Below, piece by piece: positions 51,501 through 63,083 of a stretch of DNA of 64,000 bases (position 1 is the first letter of the stretch; each line of letters begins with the position of its first letter). The notes beneath the pieces were generated by a model. It saw only the letters and a program-made list of their open reading frames with translations, was not told the origin of the DNA and searched no databases. Made by a program: the position numbers and the translations under genes. This stretch comes from Datnioides undecimradiatus (taxonomy: Eukaryota; Chordata; Actinopteri; Lobotiformes; Datnioididae), in the NCBI GenBank assembly GCA_008933995.1, contig WARS01000031.1:2508001-2572000 (forward strand), in the 5' to 3' direction.

Positions 51501-52390
51501 ACACATGCCAGCCATGTGAGAAGCCTCTTCACACCCCTCTATATCCAGCTTGAGACTGTGCTGAAGGGAAGGAGGTTGAAGGGTAGAGCTGGTGTCAGTG
51601 ATAAATGCCTCAGATCACAAGGGTTCAAGAAAAAACCACTCTGACTCTATTCAAATTTGGGAATCGTTTCAATTAATATTGATTCATTATTTATCATTCT
51701 ATCAACAATCAATCAACATAGCTATTATTAATTCCACATATTGTGAGTGTGGATTTTCTCAAATTGTTGCCCTGATTATGAAAGCAAAAGAGACCAAAAA
51801 CATTAGTTGTATATTATTGCATTAGTTGTATTTAAAATGGACATATGTTATGTCCATTTTAAAAAATGTCCTCCAACTCAACTCAGGTGTTTTCTGTTGT
51901 AGCTAAGTAAACATCTTTTGAGTTTGAGTTTAAACTTCAGCCATAAGAATGATACCTTTGATAGTGGAAATCTGAGTCATTAAGTCATGTTGCATACAAT
52001 TATTTGTTCATAACCTTATTACTTAAACAGTTTAAACTACATGAATTTAACTTGATCACACTTGAACTTAAACACATTTCTAACATTTCCTCCTGAGTCA
52101 AACTAGGAGCAAACTAGGCTCTTTACAACTTGTCGATGAGAATTTCATGTAGATCTCCAGAGACATTTAAAATCTAATGTTTGGAAATCATGACCACAAA
52201 CCAACACTGCTTTGTAGCTGCAATAACTACCTCTGGCTCGACTTTCCAGCACACTTTAAGCATCAGTGCACATCATCGGTTTGCAGTGTCCTGTATAGTT
52301 TATCATGAAGTTGTTTTTTAAAATATTTGATGACATGAATGACTGGAGGTTTGATAGTCTGCCAGGAAACAACATGAAGTGACTCATCTG

Positions 52391-52403
52391 GCCACCAGGT
52401 GGC
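52391..52403. promoter_or_regulatory. Palindromic CTCF-like motif
   Basis: GCCACCAGGTGGC is a perfect palindrome that contains the CTCF core CCACCAGGTGGC on both strands; it also contains an E-box-like CAGGTG. Motif match only. Confidence 0.25.
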
Positions 52404-54558
52404 CTCATTTCATCAGCACACATCTCTCTCTGGCAGGGTGGAGGACTTCAGGGAGGAAACACTGTGGAGAATTTTTCAAGGTTGCATTATTAATGTGTGG
52501 CTCTGGAGAGAAACTTTGTTAAAACTGTTAAAATTACATTTAAATTACAAATTACATCTTTGGGTAACCCAATTTTTAGAGGAAATACACTCTGGATTAT
52601 TTGGCCTCTGCCGTAACAATTTTTAAAATCATTCTTATTTTTCAAATCTGTCTCTTTCACGTATTCATGGTGGTCATGGAGATGCAATATTTACTGGATA
52701 TTCCTCTAAAATGACTCAAAAATACATGACGAGAACGGCCTATTAGAAATAACATCGAAAGAGGTTTAGGCCAGAGTTGGGACATCAGTGCCAAAGGTCC
52801 AGTCGCCTGTAGATATTGCTGATCTTAGGTATTTTATTTTAGAATAATATGAGAAAAAGTAGCTCTGTGAAATCAGCATCAGTCCTCTGGTCGTTTCTGT
52901 TGGAGAAGGAGGAGGGGGCATCTCTACAGAGCTGCTGTTCAAAACCCGCTGACCTTTTCTGTGTTGTTGTTGTACAGTAACACGACAATCCATGAGAAGA
53001 TATCGTTGGAGAGAGGATTATGTGGCACTGCAAACATCTCACTGTTACATCCATTCATGACACCAGAATGGCCATGACAGCACAGAAATTATAGCCTCAT
53101 GTTAGCGGGATACTCTCATCCTTCAAAAAGGTGATAAAAGCGCCAAACTAAGAAACATCCTTTTATTTATAAGGCGGCTGAATACACTGCTTATGTAGCA
53201 ACTTAAACTGTGAATATGAATTATAGATGCTTTTTATCTGGTCAAATCTATTTTGATACATTCAATGCCTTATTTATTATTGAAGAAGTCGCTGGCACTT
53301 TGTGAAACTACTTTTTTAGTACTGCAACTGTCTGCATTTTACTCAGAGTTTAGTGGTTGAGTGGTTGAGAGTTTATTCTTGAGTACTTCATACAAGCAAA
53401 AAGTACCAAAATATGAAATCTGATTAAGATCTGAATCACATCAACTCTAAATAGCATTAGCAACTGTTGTTCCTCCCTGATGAGCCACTGGTAATGAGAA
53501 CAGGAGATCTGAGGGGAATCCTGACAGGCAGTTGTGGCCCGGACATGACAAGGTGCGACAGTCGTGGCATTTGCATGGCATTTAATCCCTGTCAGCCCCA
53601 TCATCCATGCCTGTCGTGTCAGAATCTAAGAAGGCTCCTAACAGTGGCAGAGGACGCAGTTTGGTTCACTTTCACTTTCCTCTTAACATCGCACACATAG
53701 ATTGAGATGCACGAGTGTCACAGAAGAACACACACCACATTTGGAGAGGACAGTACAGGTGTGACTGGCAGTACATCTGTGAGGTGAAGTGTAAGTAGAA
53801 AAAGACCTTGAGCATGAATTATTTGCATGAAAATGTGCAAACAACTTGATCCACTTTTATTCACATCTCACTGATACCTGAGTGATGAAACTTTGCTTTT
53901 TTTTCCAGATTTTTTAAATCATTTTTTTAGTTTCCAAGGGACACACATAACCTTGAGTCACTTGTACTTGTTCTTTATTTCCCTTTTCCATTACAGTCGT
54001 AACAGCCTGTGCCTTTGTGGTAAAAGACAGGACATTTTATGTTGCCACAGCAGAGCAGCACATCCATTTTGGAGCCATTCAACAAACTGAAATTGATTTC
54101 TGTCTGAAATGGCCATCCTACTTTTAAACTTGTGAAATCTGTCATTAAAGTAGCGACTGCTATCAGAACTCATAAGCCAACATCACAAGTGCTGTGAATT
54201 AATAATGACATTCCCATCAAATTGGGACATCTTGATGATGGTGAGACAGTTTATTCACTGTTCTACATCACAATATATGGAACTAAATGCAATTAATAAA
54301 CACAAATTTAATGTGGTCTATAAGAGAAGTTAGAAGATCTCAAAAGTTGAACTCAGTTGGAACTATCATGACACCTCACTGGACGCTTATTTAATCAACA
54401 AATGATGTTTTCCTGAACAGCATGCATTCTAACCACTGATGTAAAACTTAATTTATGTAAACTGTACAAGGGCCACAGCAACATCAGTGGTCGCTGAAAA
54501 TGTTTAGCTAGGCATTAGTGAAAGATGTTTTCAATTCCCTAACTAAGAAAAAACCCAA

Positions 54559-54756
54559 AAACATGCATGATAGGTGAATTAGGAGACTGACTGTAGGAGT
54601 GAATGAGTTTGTCTGTCTATACGTGTCAGCCCAGCAACAAACTGGCGACCTGTCCTGGATATAGCCTGCCTCCTGCCTGATGACTACTTAGATAGGCTCT
54701 AGCACTGCCATGACCCCAAAGGGGTTAAGCGGTTCCAGAAAATACATGGACAATAC
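54559..54756 (+). mobile_element. 3' end of an L2-clade LINE
   Basis: The order of segments GTGAATTAGGAGACTGACTG, GTCTGTCTATACGTGTCAGC, AACTGGCGACCTGTCCTGG, GATAGGCTCTAGCACTGCCA and GGGGTTAAGCGGTTCCAGAA matches the widespread 3' UTR tail of vertebrate L2-type LINEs, ending in a degenerate (ATGG)n-like tail. Non-coding and truncated. Confidence 0.8.
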
Positions 54757-55164
54757 AAAAATTCTCAAGAATACAAGTGCTCATTATGTAGAATTGCAAC
54801 TTTTAGAAAGAGTATATTATTAAGTGAGTATTGCTGGTGCCTTCACATTTAAAGCAGCATTTGTAGCTCAGGTGGAGGTGTGGCTGCACAATAAATAGCA
54901 AATGTAATGGGGTAAAACTCTCCATCTGAAACCCAGTGGTGTGAATGTATAAAGTAGCATAAAAACACAAAGTACCTCAAAATTGTACATGAGTGCAGCA
55001 CCTCAGTAAACATATTTAGCTCATTTCCACTGCTGCCCACTCAGTCTCATCAGGTTAACTAACATGGTTAAACTTGAGACACACCTGTTGCTGATCCAGC
55101 CTTGTCCTTTTATTAATCATTAATCAGCTTTGAACCATTTTGGCTAAAAATTAAACAACCGTCA

Positions 55165-55389
55165 CCTGATTTTCTGAAGCAAAGCCATGCACATCCTTCC
55201 AGTCATCCATATATCACTATACCTGCTGCAGTCGGTGAGAAGGTATTGGATACACCAGGTCAGCATAGAGAGACGCAGGAGCGACTGCCCTCGTGCCACT
55301 AGGATCATGAGCATGATGAGTTCACTGCCCTCCCCTACCTCCCCATATATGATTACAAGTGACAAATAAACTTGATTGATTGATTGATT
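55165..55389 (+). mobile_element. Probable non-LTR retrotransposon 3' end with (TTGA)n tail
   Basis: The plus-strand frame reads RRYWIHQVSIERRRSDCPRA and ends at a stop just before AATAAACTTGATTGATTGAT. An AATAAA followed by a TTGA-type tail is typical of several fish LINE families, and the short peptide resembles the basic region near the end of their second ORF. Family not assigned. Confidence 0.5.
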
Positions 55390-58300
55390 TGAGGGTGATA
55401 ACTGACAGAGCTGAGTTTAAACATGACACACTTACGAGGACAATGGAAGAAAAGAATATGACTGTCAGTTCAACTTCCTTTAAGGATCCTGATTAAAAAA
55501 AGATGGAGGACCTGAAGAAATACCATGAGGAGAGAAAGTAAGATCAGCAGCACACACGTTGTAATATTTTGAGCTTGTTGATGCTGATGCTTGATTCTTC
55601 TGTTTCGTGATCATATCTGTTTAATATTTGAAGGGAAGTATGATTCATGATCACAATAGCGCTTATCTATGACTAATAAAAGACCCAGGTAAATCCTGTC
55701 TTGGCGAGCAGTGGAAAATGGTTTGCAGGAAATGCAGTTCACCATATCTGCTGCATTATTGCCTTGTGAAAGGCTTGGTGTGTATGTAGAAGGTACAGTA
55801 AATATAAAGGCAGGTGATGAAGCTCAGAAAGCTTCAGTTTCCCAGTTACACAGGAGGACAGAGTACATAATCTGGCAGCTGAGTACACAACATGCTTCCA
55901 TCAGCAGACTGGCTTAAAAAATACCATTAATTTGTATCATTTTCTACCTCAACGCCCCATTCTTGTGTTTGATGAATCTACAGATAGCCACTATCAGTAG
56001 CACATTCGCCTCAACGTCAAGTTTCTGTTTAATGTTTGACTCAATCAATAAAATCTGTATGTGTCAGGATAAAAGAAGAGAGCAATATTTAATGAATATT
56101 AACAGAGTAGCTTTGCACTGTGTTATCTTTGCACATCTAATAATTGCCACAATGATGAGCACTAACTCCAATATCAAGACTCATCAACCTCATAAACAGA
56201 TTATAAATCATTCTTCAAAAACAGTGGTAGACAGATCTTTAAATAGCTAAAACACTTGGAGTAATCCAGCTGTAATTTACACACTTACATACAAATATGA
56301 CAAATGTGATGTGAAAGGACCTCCAATGATAAAATGTTCACCATTTGCATCATGAAGAATCAAAACAAATTGCCAGATGAGGAGGCTCTTAAAAATCTTA
56401 AATACTGATCAAATGAAAAGAACAGTCTCAACAGCTCACATGACTGCGTCAGGAGTTAGGCCTGCAATAACATGTTGAGCACAAAGTATAAAGTTGAGTA
56501 TATTTTCTTTTTTGTGCCATTTAGCAAAAAAAGCCTCAACTTTGGAACAAACACATAACCACTGACAGTAGTGAAATGTATCTGTGTGCACATACAACAT
56601 GCTAAAACAATATTCATCATCTATGCCAATTCTAGTTTAAAGTGCAGTAAGATAATGTTCATGTTGTGACCTCAGTCAGTTCTCTGCAGGAGTGATGGAG
56701 CCGGAGAGAGTACACTCTGAGACTGGTAGAGAGTAATGGCCCTTGACAGGGATATTAATATTTTAGAAGCCATAGAGGAGAACCTCCTGCACCCTGCTGC
56801 AAGACCTGCTAAAAAGTACCTCTCACTCCCGTCAACAGCTCCATTTTTGTTTCACCTTAATAAAAACGGCTGAAAATGTCATTAAATGATTTGGCATACA
56901 CTGTGTACAAAATCTTTCTCTTTGCTGCTGATATGATATGACAGCCTGAAAACCAGGACACGCTATGTATGCTCTGAGCCACGATGGACCGGCAAGGTGC
57001 TCCTCCTGGACAAAAGGGATATGTGTCACAAATCAACCAGATGCTTTAACCTATAGTTTTGAGGGTGTGGTTAGGGTTTGGTGAAAGATGCTCATCTGTC
57101 TGACCCAAATCAGAATGTGGGAACTGTTCACACATGTCAAAAAGTCAGATTTAGCCGATATCAACCTCATTATATAATCTATTAATATAAACTTGTTCTA
57201 AATTCCAGGATCAGTTTTTCCCTTTGACTGAAAGCTGCACAGATTGTAAAGTTATGATTCTTAAATAAGATAACCCTTCATTTAATGTTGGCGCCGGGGA
57301 GCACTGTCTAACAACACTGCCCATTCAGTTAGTTTGGAACAGCATGCATAATATAGATGCACCAAACCTTTAACTCTAAACATGTCCGACAACAATCTGA
57401 ACATGACAAGTTTTAACTTCATACCTACTTTTTTGATAGTTTACAACTGCTTTACATTGAATGATGCAGACATATACAAAACACTCTGAGTGAGTTTGTT
57501 CTTTTGTGTATGTAATTTACTACAGTACTAAAATGTCAGCACCAGATGAAATGAAAGTGTTTATCATGCAGTAATTAGATTCTCATTACTTGATGTATGT
57601 CACCAACCACAAAGGGCTTTCAACATGATCATCTATACTGTCTGTGAAAAATATAACACATATAATATCAGTACATGCTGTATCTAATTAATGCTTACCT
57701 TAAAGCAAAGGATCAGATAATTAAAGGAAATCACCAAACGTGAGGGTCGCCATTCAGAATGTGTTGATCATGGGATGTCAGCAGCAGCTGGTCAGTGGAG
57801 TGAAGGAGGAGACATTAATCTGAGGTCCTGCAGAGAATCAAAAGCAATATTTCTACAACAGAAACTGCTGGATCTCTCTCTCATCATCATCATCATAATT
57901 AGCAGATTTAACAGCTCATTTACATATCTGAGGGAGCAGCAATGAAGAATATAAGCCTCGATGTTCCCATCCTACTCAAGCTTGTATGACGATACATTAC
58001 ATTTGAAAAGACCCAGAGGAAACTGCTCCGTGCTTTGATTTTTTCTTAGCTCCCATCTCTCCCTTTCATAGTGTGTTGGCTGGACAGGCAGCTGTCATCA
58101 TCTCACTTCTCTGGTGGGGGAAAAGCATTTGTTGTTGAGACAGTTCATGATTTGTGGCAGAGTGGACACATCTGCCAGACAAAAATATCTTTGAAGTCCT
58201 GCTGCTATGGGAAACAAAAAAAAGAAAAAGAAAAAAGAAACATCTGTGGGCAACACTTGAAAACCACAAATCTTGAGTCTTGTCATTCACTTTTATTCCA

Positions 58301-58989
58301 TCTATTCTATTCTGTACTTTTGCTTTCATGCAGATGAGTGCACGTGACGAAATGTCATCTCAACCTCTGAAGCCCTCAAGTTCTCTTCTGACGGTCAACT
58401 GTGTAACAGTTAAACTTCACATGTACTATGAAAATCAACAGGTCTTCATTAAACTGCAAATTCACATTTTTTAAATTGTCCTCCAGATTGTGCCTTTAAA
58501 AACTGATGGTTTAAAATGGTTGATCAATTAATTTAGATTAAAATACTAAGTCTGGGGAAGGTCATAGCCAGCACTGACAGTCAGTGGATGGTTGGAAACA
58601 CCAGTCACCATTTTGTTGATCAACCTGAACTCTTACGCCTGTGGACCATAAGTTGTTGCATGTTTAAAAAGAGCTTCAACACACAGGCTGATAGAGGTGG
58701 CACCCAGTTTGTTTAACATTGGATCAACAGTGTCATCAGTATCAATATCAGTATTCCCTTGAAGGTTTTTTCAGTGTTGTATTTGTTTGTACTCATGAAA
58801 AGAAAAGCAACAACAGATCACTGGCTCTATAACATCACACCACTGCTTCCTCTGAACCTGACTTTGTACATCTCACGGCTGCTACAATGTAAACAGTAAT
58901 TGTTTTTGGACATTTGCTGAAATAAATGATGATTTTTTTAGGAAGGCAGTTTGTGTGAATCCTGAGAAATAAGATTTACAAATAATGGA

Positions 58990-58995
58990 TTTATT
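58990..58995 (-). terminator. hp: hp poly(A) signal
   Basis: AATAAA on the minus strand, about 125 bases past the haptoglobin stop codon. Confidence 0.6.
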
Positions 58996-59120
58996 AAATC
59001 GAGCATACTTTTCCTTTCCAATGAATTGGGCGACAGGACACACATGTGGTTACATTACAAGCATGAGTCAGTATAACACAAAGATTTCTTTACAAAGCCT
59101 AAAGAACAGAGCCTGAAGTT

Positions 59121-62100
59121 TTATGGCTGCCAAGAATACATCTTAGACATTGCCTCAGAGCGCAGAGCAGATGATTTCTCTGTATCTCCTCTGAGGACCT
59201 TGTGAATCCAGGGCAAATATGAGGACAGCTTCATATAGACTCCATACTTGTACCTGTTGCAGGACTTATCATAGGAGAGGATCCCTGCAGCGTAAATGTC
59301 CCCAGTTTCAGCATCTTTGACAGCCAGAGCGCCTCCTGCATCACCAAAACAAACATTTTCCTCATACTTGGTGTGTCCGGTGCAGAACATGTTGTCGTCC
59401 ACAGTTGGTGTAAATGCAATACGTTCATATTCTGCTTTACAAGCAGTGTGATTGGCCAGGGGCAGTACGAGGTGTTTGAGTGATGAAGCAGGGGTGAGGA
59501 GGATCCCCCAGCCCCAACCGGTGATGACCCCTGACCCTCCCACAGTGTCTGCCAGGTCCTGACCTTGCTCTGGCAGAGGGATGGGGGTCACTTTATCACT
59601 CATAACCACAGGCTCTTTCAGCTGGATCAGAGCCAGGTCATTGTCCCAGTCAGAGTGATTCTGAAAGCCTGGATGGAGAACGACCTGCAGGCAGGGAGGG
59701 TAAAAAACACAAGAGGGAGGAAATCCCGTTGAGTGTTTGGTCTTAAATCTTTTAATCTTTATTCAACTGTAATGTAAAGTAGCACAGCACCTGAAATGTC
59801 ACTCTTAGTATCACATGAAGTATCTTCATGTTTCCTTCTTTTAATGTAACAAAACATGTAGAATATCTTTTCACAGTGGAATAAAAATAATCTGCCTCCA
59901 ATCTTGGTGATTTGTATGCTTTTAGACAAAGCTGTGACTACTGTCATCAAATCAAATTTCACTACAAATGCTCTGTTACTTTATTAAACAGCTGGGCAGT
60001 TTCTGTAAAACATAGGTCCAATAGTTAGTGCACTAAAATCAAGACTGTTTTCTCAATTCCCGACAAACTGCCATTTCAAAAATCTATGATTTCCTTTTTG
60101 GACGAAGCTGCTTCAACATTGTAGCTGCACCCCGCTCAGATATTTCCCATGATTCAGCACTGCATCATTTCTTGCTCACCTTCTCTACAGCAACCTCCGT
60201 GGAGGCATTAGCTTCCTCCCGCTGTGAGATTCCCAGGTACACTTTAGGAATCACGGGATCCTTTCCCTGAATATCCTGTCGACTCTTCCTGACAAAAAGG
60301 TTCCTACCAGCCGTCAAAATCCAGCGGTCGGCTATGAGCGCACCACCTGCATAGCCTCCGTCCAGCACACTGTCAGCTATGTAGACCATGGCCTGCCAGG
60401 GGACATGAGGAGCCAAAGTCCCTCCAATCATTCGCCTGGAACGGAGTGATGCTAACGTGGAGGCTAAAGCATAAGATGACATCATACACATAAGTTGTTT
60501 TCTTTTTTTGAAAATGTAAAACAATAAACTCTAGCTCTGTAGCTCTGCCTTTAGTATACATTGTTTATATTGTTTATCTATTTCTGCATTGTTGATGTTT
60601 TATTATTCTGTTGGCAGGTCATTTTAACTTCTCTTGCTTAGTTTTGCTTGTTTCTTGTCGTGGTGTCTGTAGCTCTCACAGTCTGCCATTTTTAGTTTTA
60701 TCCTCTTTTCTTGTAACTTTTAGTAAGACTATAGTGAGGAGGACGGTTGTATAGTTACTGATCAGCTTTAAGCAGGGACCACTGTCTGTTTGAAGAAAAA
60801 TAAAAGCGATTTTTAATTTAATAGTTTTATCATATAACATCATCGAATTTTAATTGAACTACTTTTAACTTTTTTCTCTGTATATTTTTACTTAATTCCT
60901 TTTACCTGAGTAAAATGCCTTTAAAGTAGCAGCGGTTTCACATGACTCAAATATTGTAGTACTTTTTCCTCTGCTGTTTTTACGCTGGTACCATCTTGAC
61001 GCCGCAGCAAACGAGACTTGCTCCAGGTTACAGTCTGCTCTTTGATGACATCCACTATTGAGCTAAAGCTTGTTCTAAACTCCAAAAGCAGCACATGTTT
61101 GCATCTCACAAAGACACAAACCGCTGATGTTCCTATAAACTTCAAAAAGGTTTATTTGTTGGATTTTTGTCAATACTGTTTGTGTGTGTGTGTTCTGTGT
61201 GACTGACTGGTCTTGTTTTCTCTGTGGTTATGTAAAGTGCTCTCAAATTTCTCTTGATCTCAGTGAAATCTGCTGAATAAATAAAGAGACTTCCTACTAA
61301 TTCGCCTCCAAGATGCTCGGTTGAGCTCAAATGTTAAGAGCGCTTCACCGGTTCGAGTAGTTTACCTTTGTGTGTTAAACATTGCTGACAGCATTTTTGT
61401 TCTTCCCTGTTTTTCCCTGAAGAAGAACTTAAACATACTGAATAAAATATGATCTCCTCGACATCACGGTCATGTGCAGTGATTAATGCATCACTTCCTG
61501 AGATCTGCTGTTAAATGGGGCCTTGTTGCCTGAAAGTGATGTTTTCACTGATGGCTTCCTCCAGAAATAGTGGCCTCTAATGACTGGCATTGATGAAAAG
61601 AAGGAAACCCTTGCACGCTTTGTGCTTTAATCTGTGTGTCTTTTGCATGACTGAGATAACTGCTCATGATCGTAAATGATGGCTTATTATAAAATGAATG
61701 AATGACTAATTAGTTTAATGCGTCACAGAGACTGCATGAATTCAAAATGTAATCAATGGTTCTGTACTTTTTAATGTTTTCCATGTCTCATTACAGTCAT
61801 CTTTTTACTGAGAAATAAGCTCAGTCTGTTATCAACAACTGATCTTTCACCATGCCCCCACTTCTCATCACATCTCTCGCTGGACTCATTTATTGTTTTT
61901 TTTTTTTTTTTTAAAGGACTGTTTGAAGAGAAGCAGGGAAGCAGGCGATTTCCCTGTCAGATACTGTAGCTTTACAGCCACATGAAGAGCGATATCTGAA
62001 ATGAGCAGTAATAGCCCAGCCCTCAGATCCCATGGGGGAGCCTATGTCATTTCATGCAGGAGTTATCTATCTGAACAGCAGCTGTCGAGGAGGTATTAAT

Positions 62101-62904
62101 GTAAAACAGTAGCTTCAGAGACCTGGAGCCTGTGGTCGCTTGGATTCACTTGAATGTGTTCAGAAGTTAAAAGAAGCTGTTTAGATCTCTGGATCGGTAA
62201 CATGGACAAATATGGGCTTATGATATGACTATGAATGTGTTCTCCGCTTAATCCTGTTACAGTCTGCGTGATGTTTTTGTGAATGAGGCGGCAACATGTT
62301 TATCCTGGAAGTCCACCAGTGGCTTATTTCAATGGAAAATAGATGTAAAAACTAGAATCTGGATTTATGTAAAGGGACCATGTTGATGTGCGAAGACATG
62401 TTTGTGTTTGTTAATGTTAGTGTGTGTGTCTGTGTGTGTTACCTGACACAGAGTGTTTCATTCTTTCTTCACAGTGAGCCACATCTGCCAAACAGGCCCA
62501 TGCAGCCAGGAGCAGCAGAGACAAAGAAAACCTTCAAACAACAACACAGTTGCATGATCAACAAACAGCAACATATCTGTTATTCTGCATTAATGGAGAC
62601 AATGCAACTGGGGTCTGTTTGAGGAATGACAAATTAACAAATCAGCTATTTAATTACAGAGGTTGACATTTCTTAGCAGCTCAGAAAAAATGAACTGACA
62701 TTTGACAGCAAAAATATGCTTGGATTCAGAGATAGCATATTTGTTATGTGTTGAAGGCTCACGTTGGGAATCATAAGTATATATACATATATATTTTGTG
62801 AACTCAGAAATAGAAATGTATATTCAGCTGAAATAGATTTGAGTATGACAAAAAAACGATATTATTATATACATTATATAGAAAATTCTTACAACTTACC
62901 GCAT
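59121..62904 (-). CDS. hp: Haptoglobin
   Basis: Secreted plasma haemoglobin-binding protein with a catalytically inactive S1 protease fold. Four minus-strand exons: 62904-62900 (only ATGCG), 62531-62443, 60463-60180, 59684-59121; phases agree and sum to 314 codons (313 aa). Signal peptide MRFSLSLLLLAAWACLADVA, then a short propeptide ending RSRR at residue 42 and the protease-like chain starting MIGG. The catalytic triad is broken: the TAAHC position reads TAGRN (Arg85 for His) and GDSGG reads GDAGG (Ala242 for Ser), while Asp142 is kept (DNDLALIQL). The same losses define mammalian haptoglobin. EKVVLHPGF and SYDKSCNRYKYGVYMK are further hallmarks. There is no CCP/sushi domain, as in other fish. 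The signal-peptide exons are inferred from splice phase rather than from similarity alone. Confidence 0.92.
60464..62442 (-). other. hp: hp intron 2
   Basis: A 2.0 kb intron with GTAACA donor and GCTTTAG acceptor. Contains a T run at about 61895-61912 and homeodomain-site-rich sequence at 61480-61780 that may be a conserved element. No exon or known repeat recognised. Confidence 0.65.
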
Positions 62905-62988
62905 TTTGTTGTTAACAGTCATCCTCTGCAGTGATGTTATAATATATCCTCTTGAGTGTGTTATGTGCATTTTGAGGCTGAGGGGGTC

Positions 62989-63083
62989 TTTATATCTGCT
63001 GTGAGATAGAGCCACTGCTGTGGAAATTTCTGCTGGCCACAAAAACGTTGATTCCTGGAATCTGAAATAAACGGTTGCGAAAT
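62989..63083 (-). promoter_or_regulatory. hp: hp promoter: TATA box, STAT-type and C/EBP-type sites
   Basis: On the minus strand TATAAA lies at 62994-62989, about 85-90 bases before the ATG, placing transcription start near 62960. A perfect palindromic STAT site TTCCTGGAA lies at 63052-63060 and GTTGCGAAAT (63074-63083) matches the C/EBP consensus at nine of ten positions. Mammalian haptoglobin is an acute-phase gene driven by IL-6 through C/EBP and STAT3, so this arrangement fits. Motif-based inference. Confidence 0.55.

Larger units (their letters stand above)
49070..58975. other. Gene-poor intergenic region
   Basis: About 9.9 kb between the 3' ends of the sulfotransferase and haptoglobin genes, which converge. 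ATTAAA at 49284-49289 may be the sulfotransferase poly(A) signal. It holds (TG)n at 49574-49609, CA runs at 51413-51490, two retroelement tails at 54559-54756 and 55165-55389, a CTCF-like palindrome at 52391-52403 and several blocks of mixed composition that could be conserved non-coding elements. Open frames of 60-126 codons here show no family similarity. Confidence 0.6.

Noticed and set aside
59121-60463. Active trypsin-like serine protease
   Set aside because: The His and Ser of the triad are Arg and Ala; the pattern and EKVVLHP segment are those of haptoglobin.
62380-62622. Plus-strand open frame with a good-looking acceptor near 62475
   Set aside because: It is antisense to haptoglobin exon 2, whose phases fit the full hp gene.
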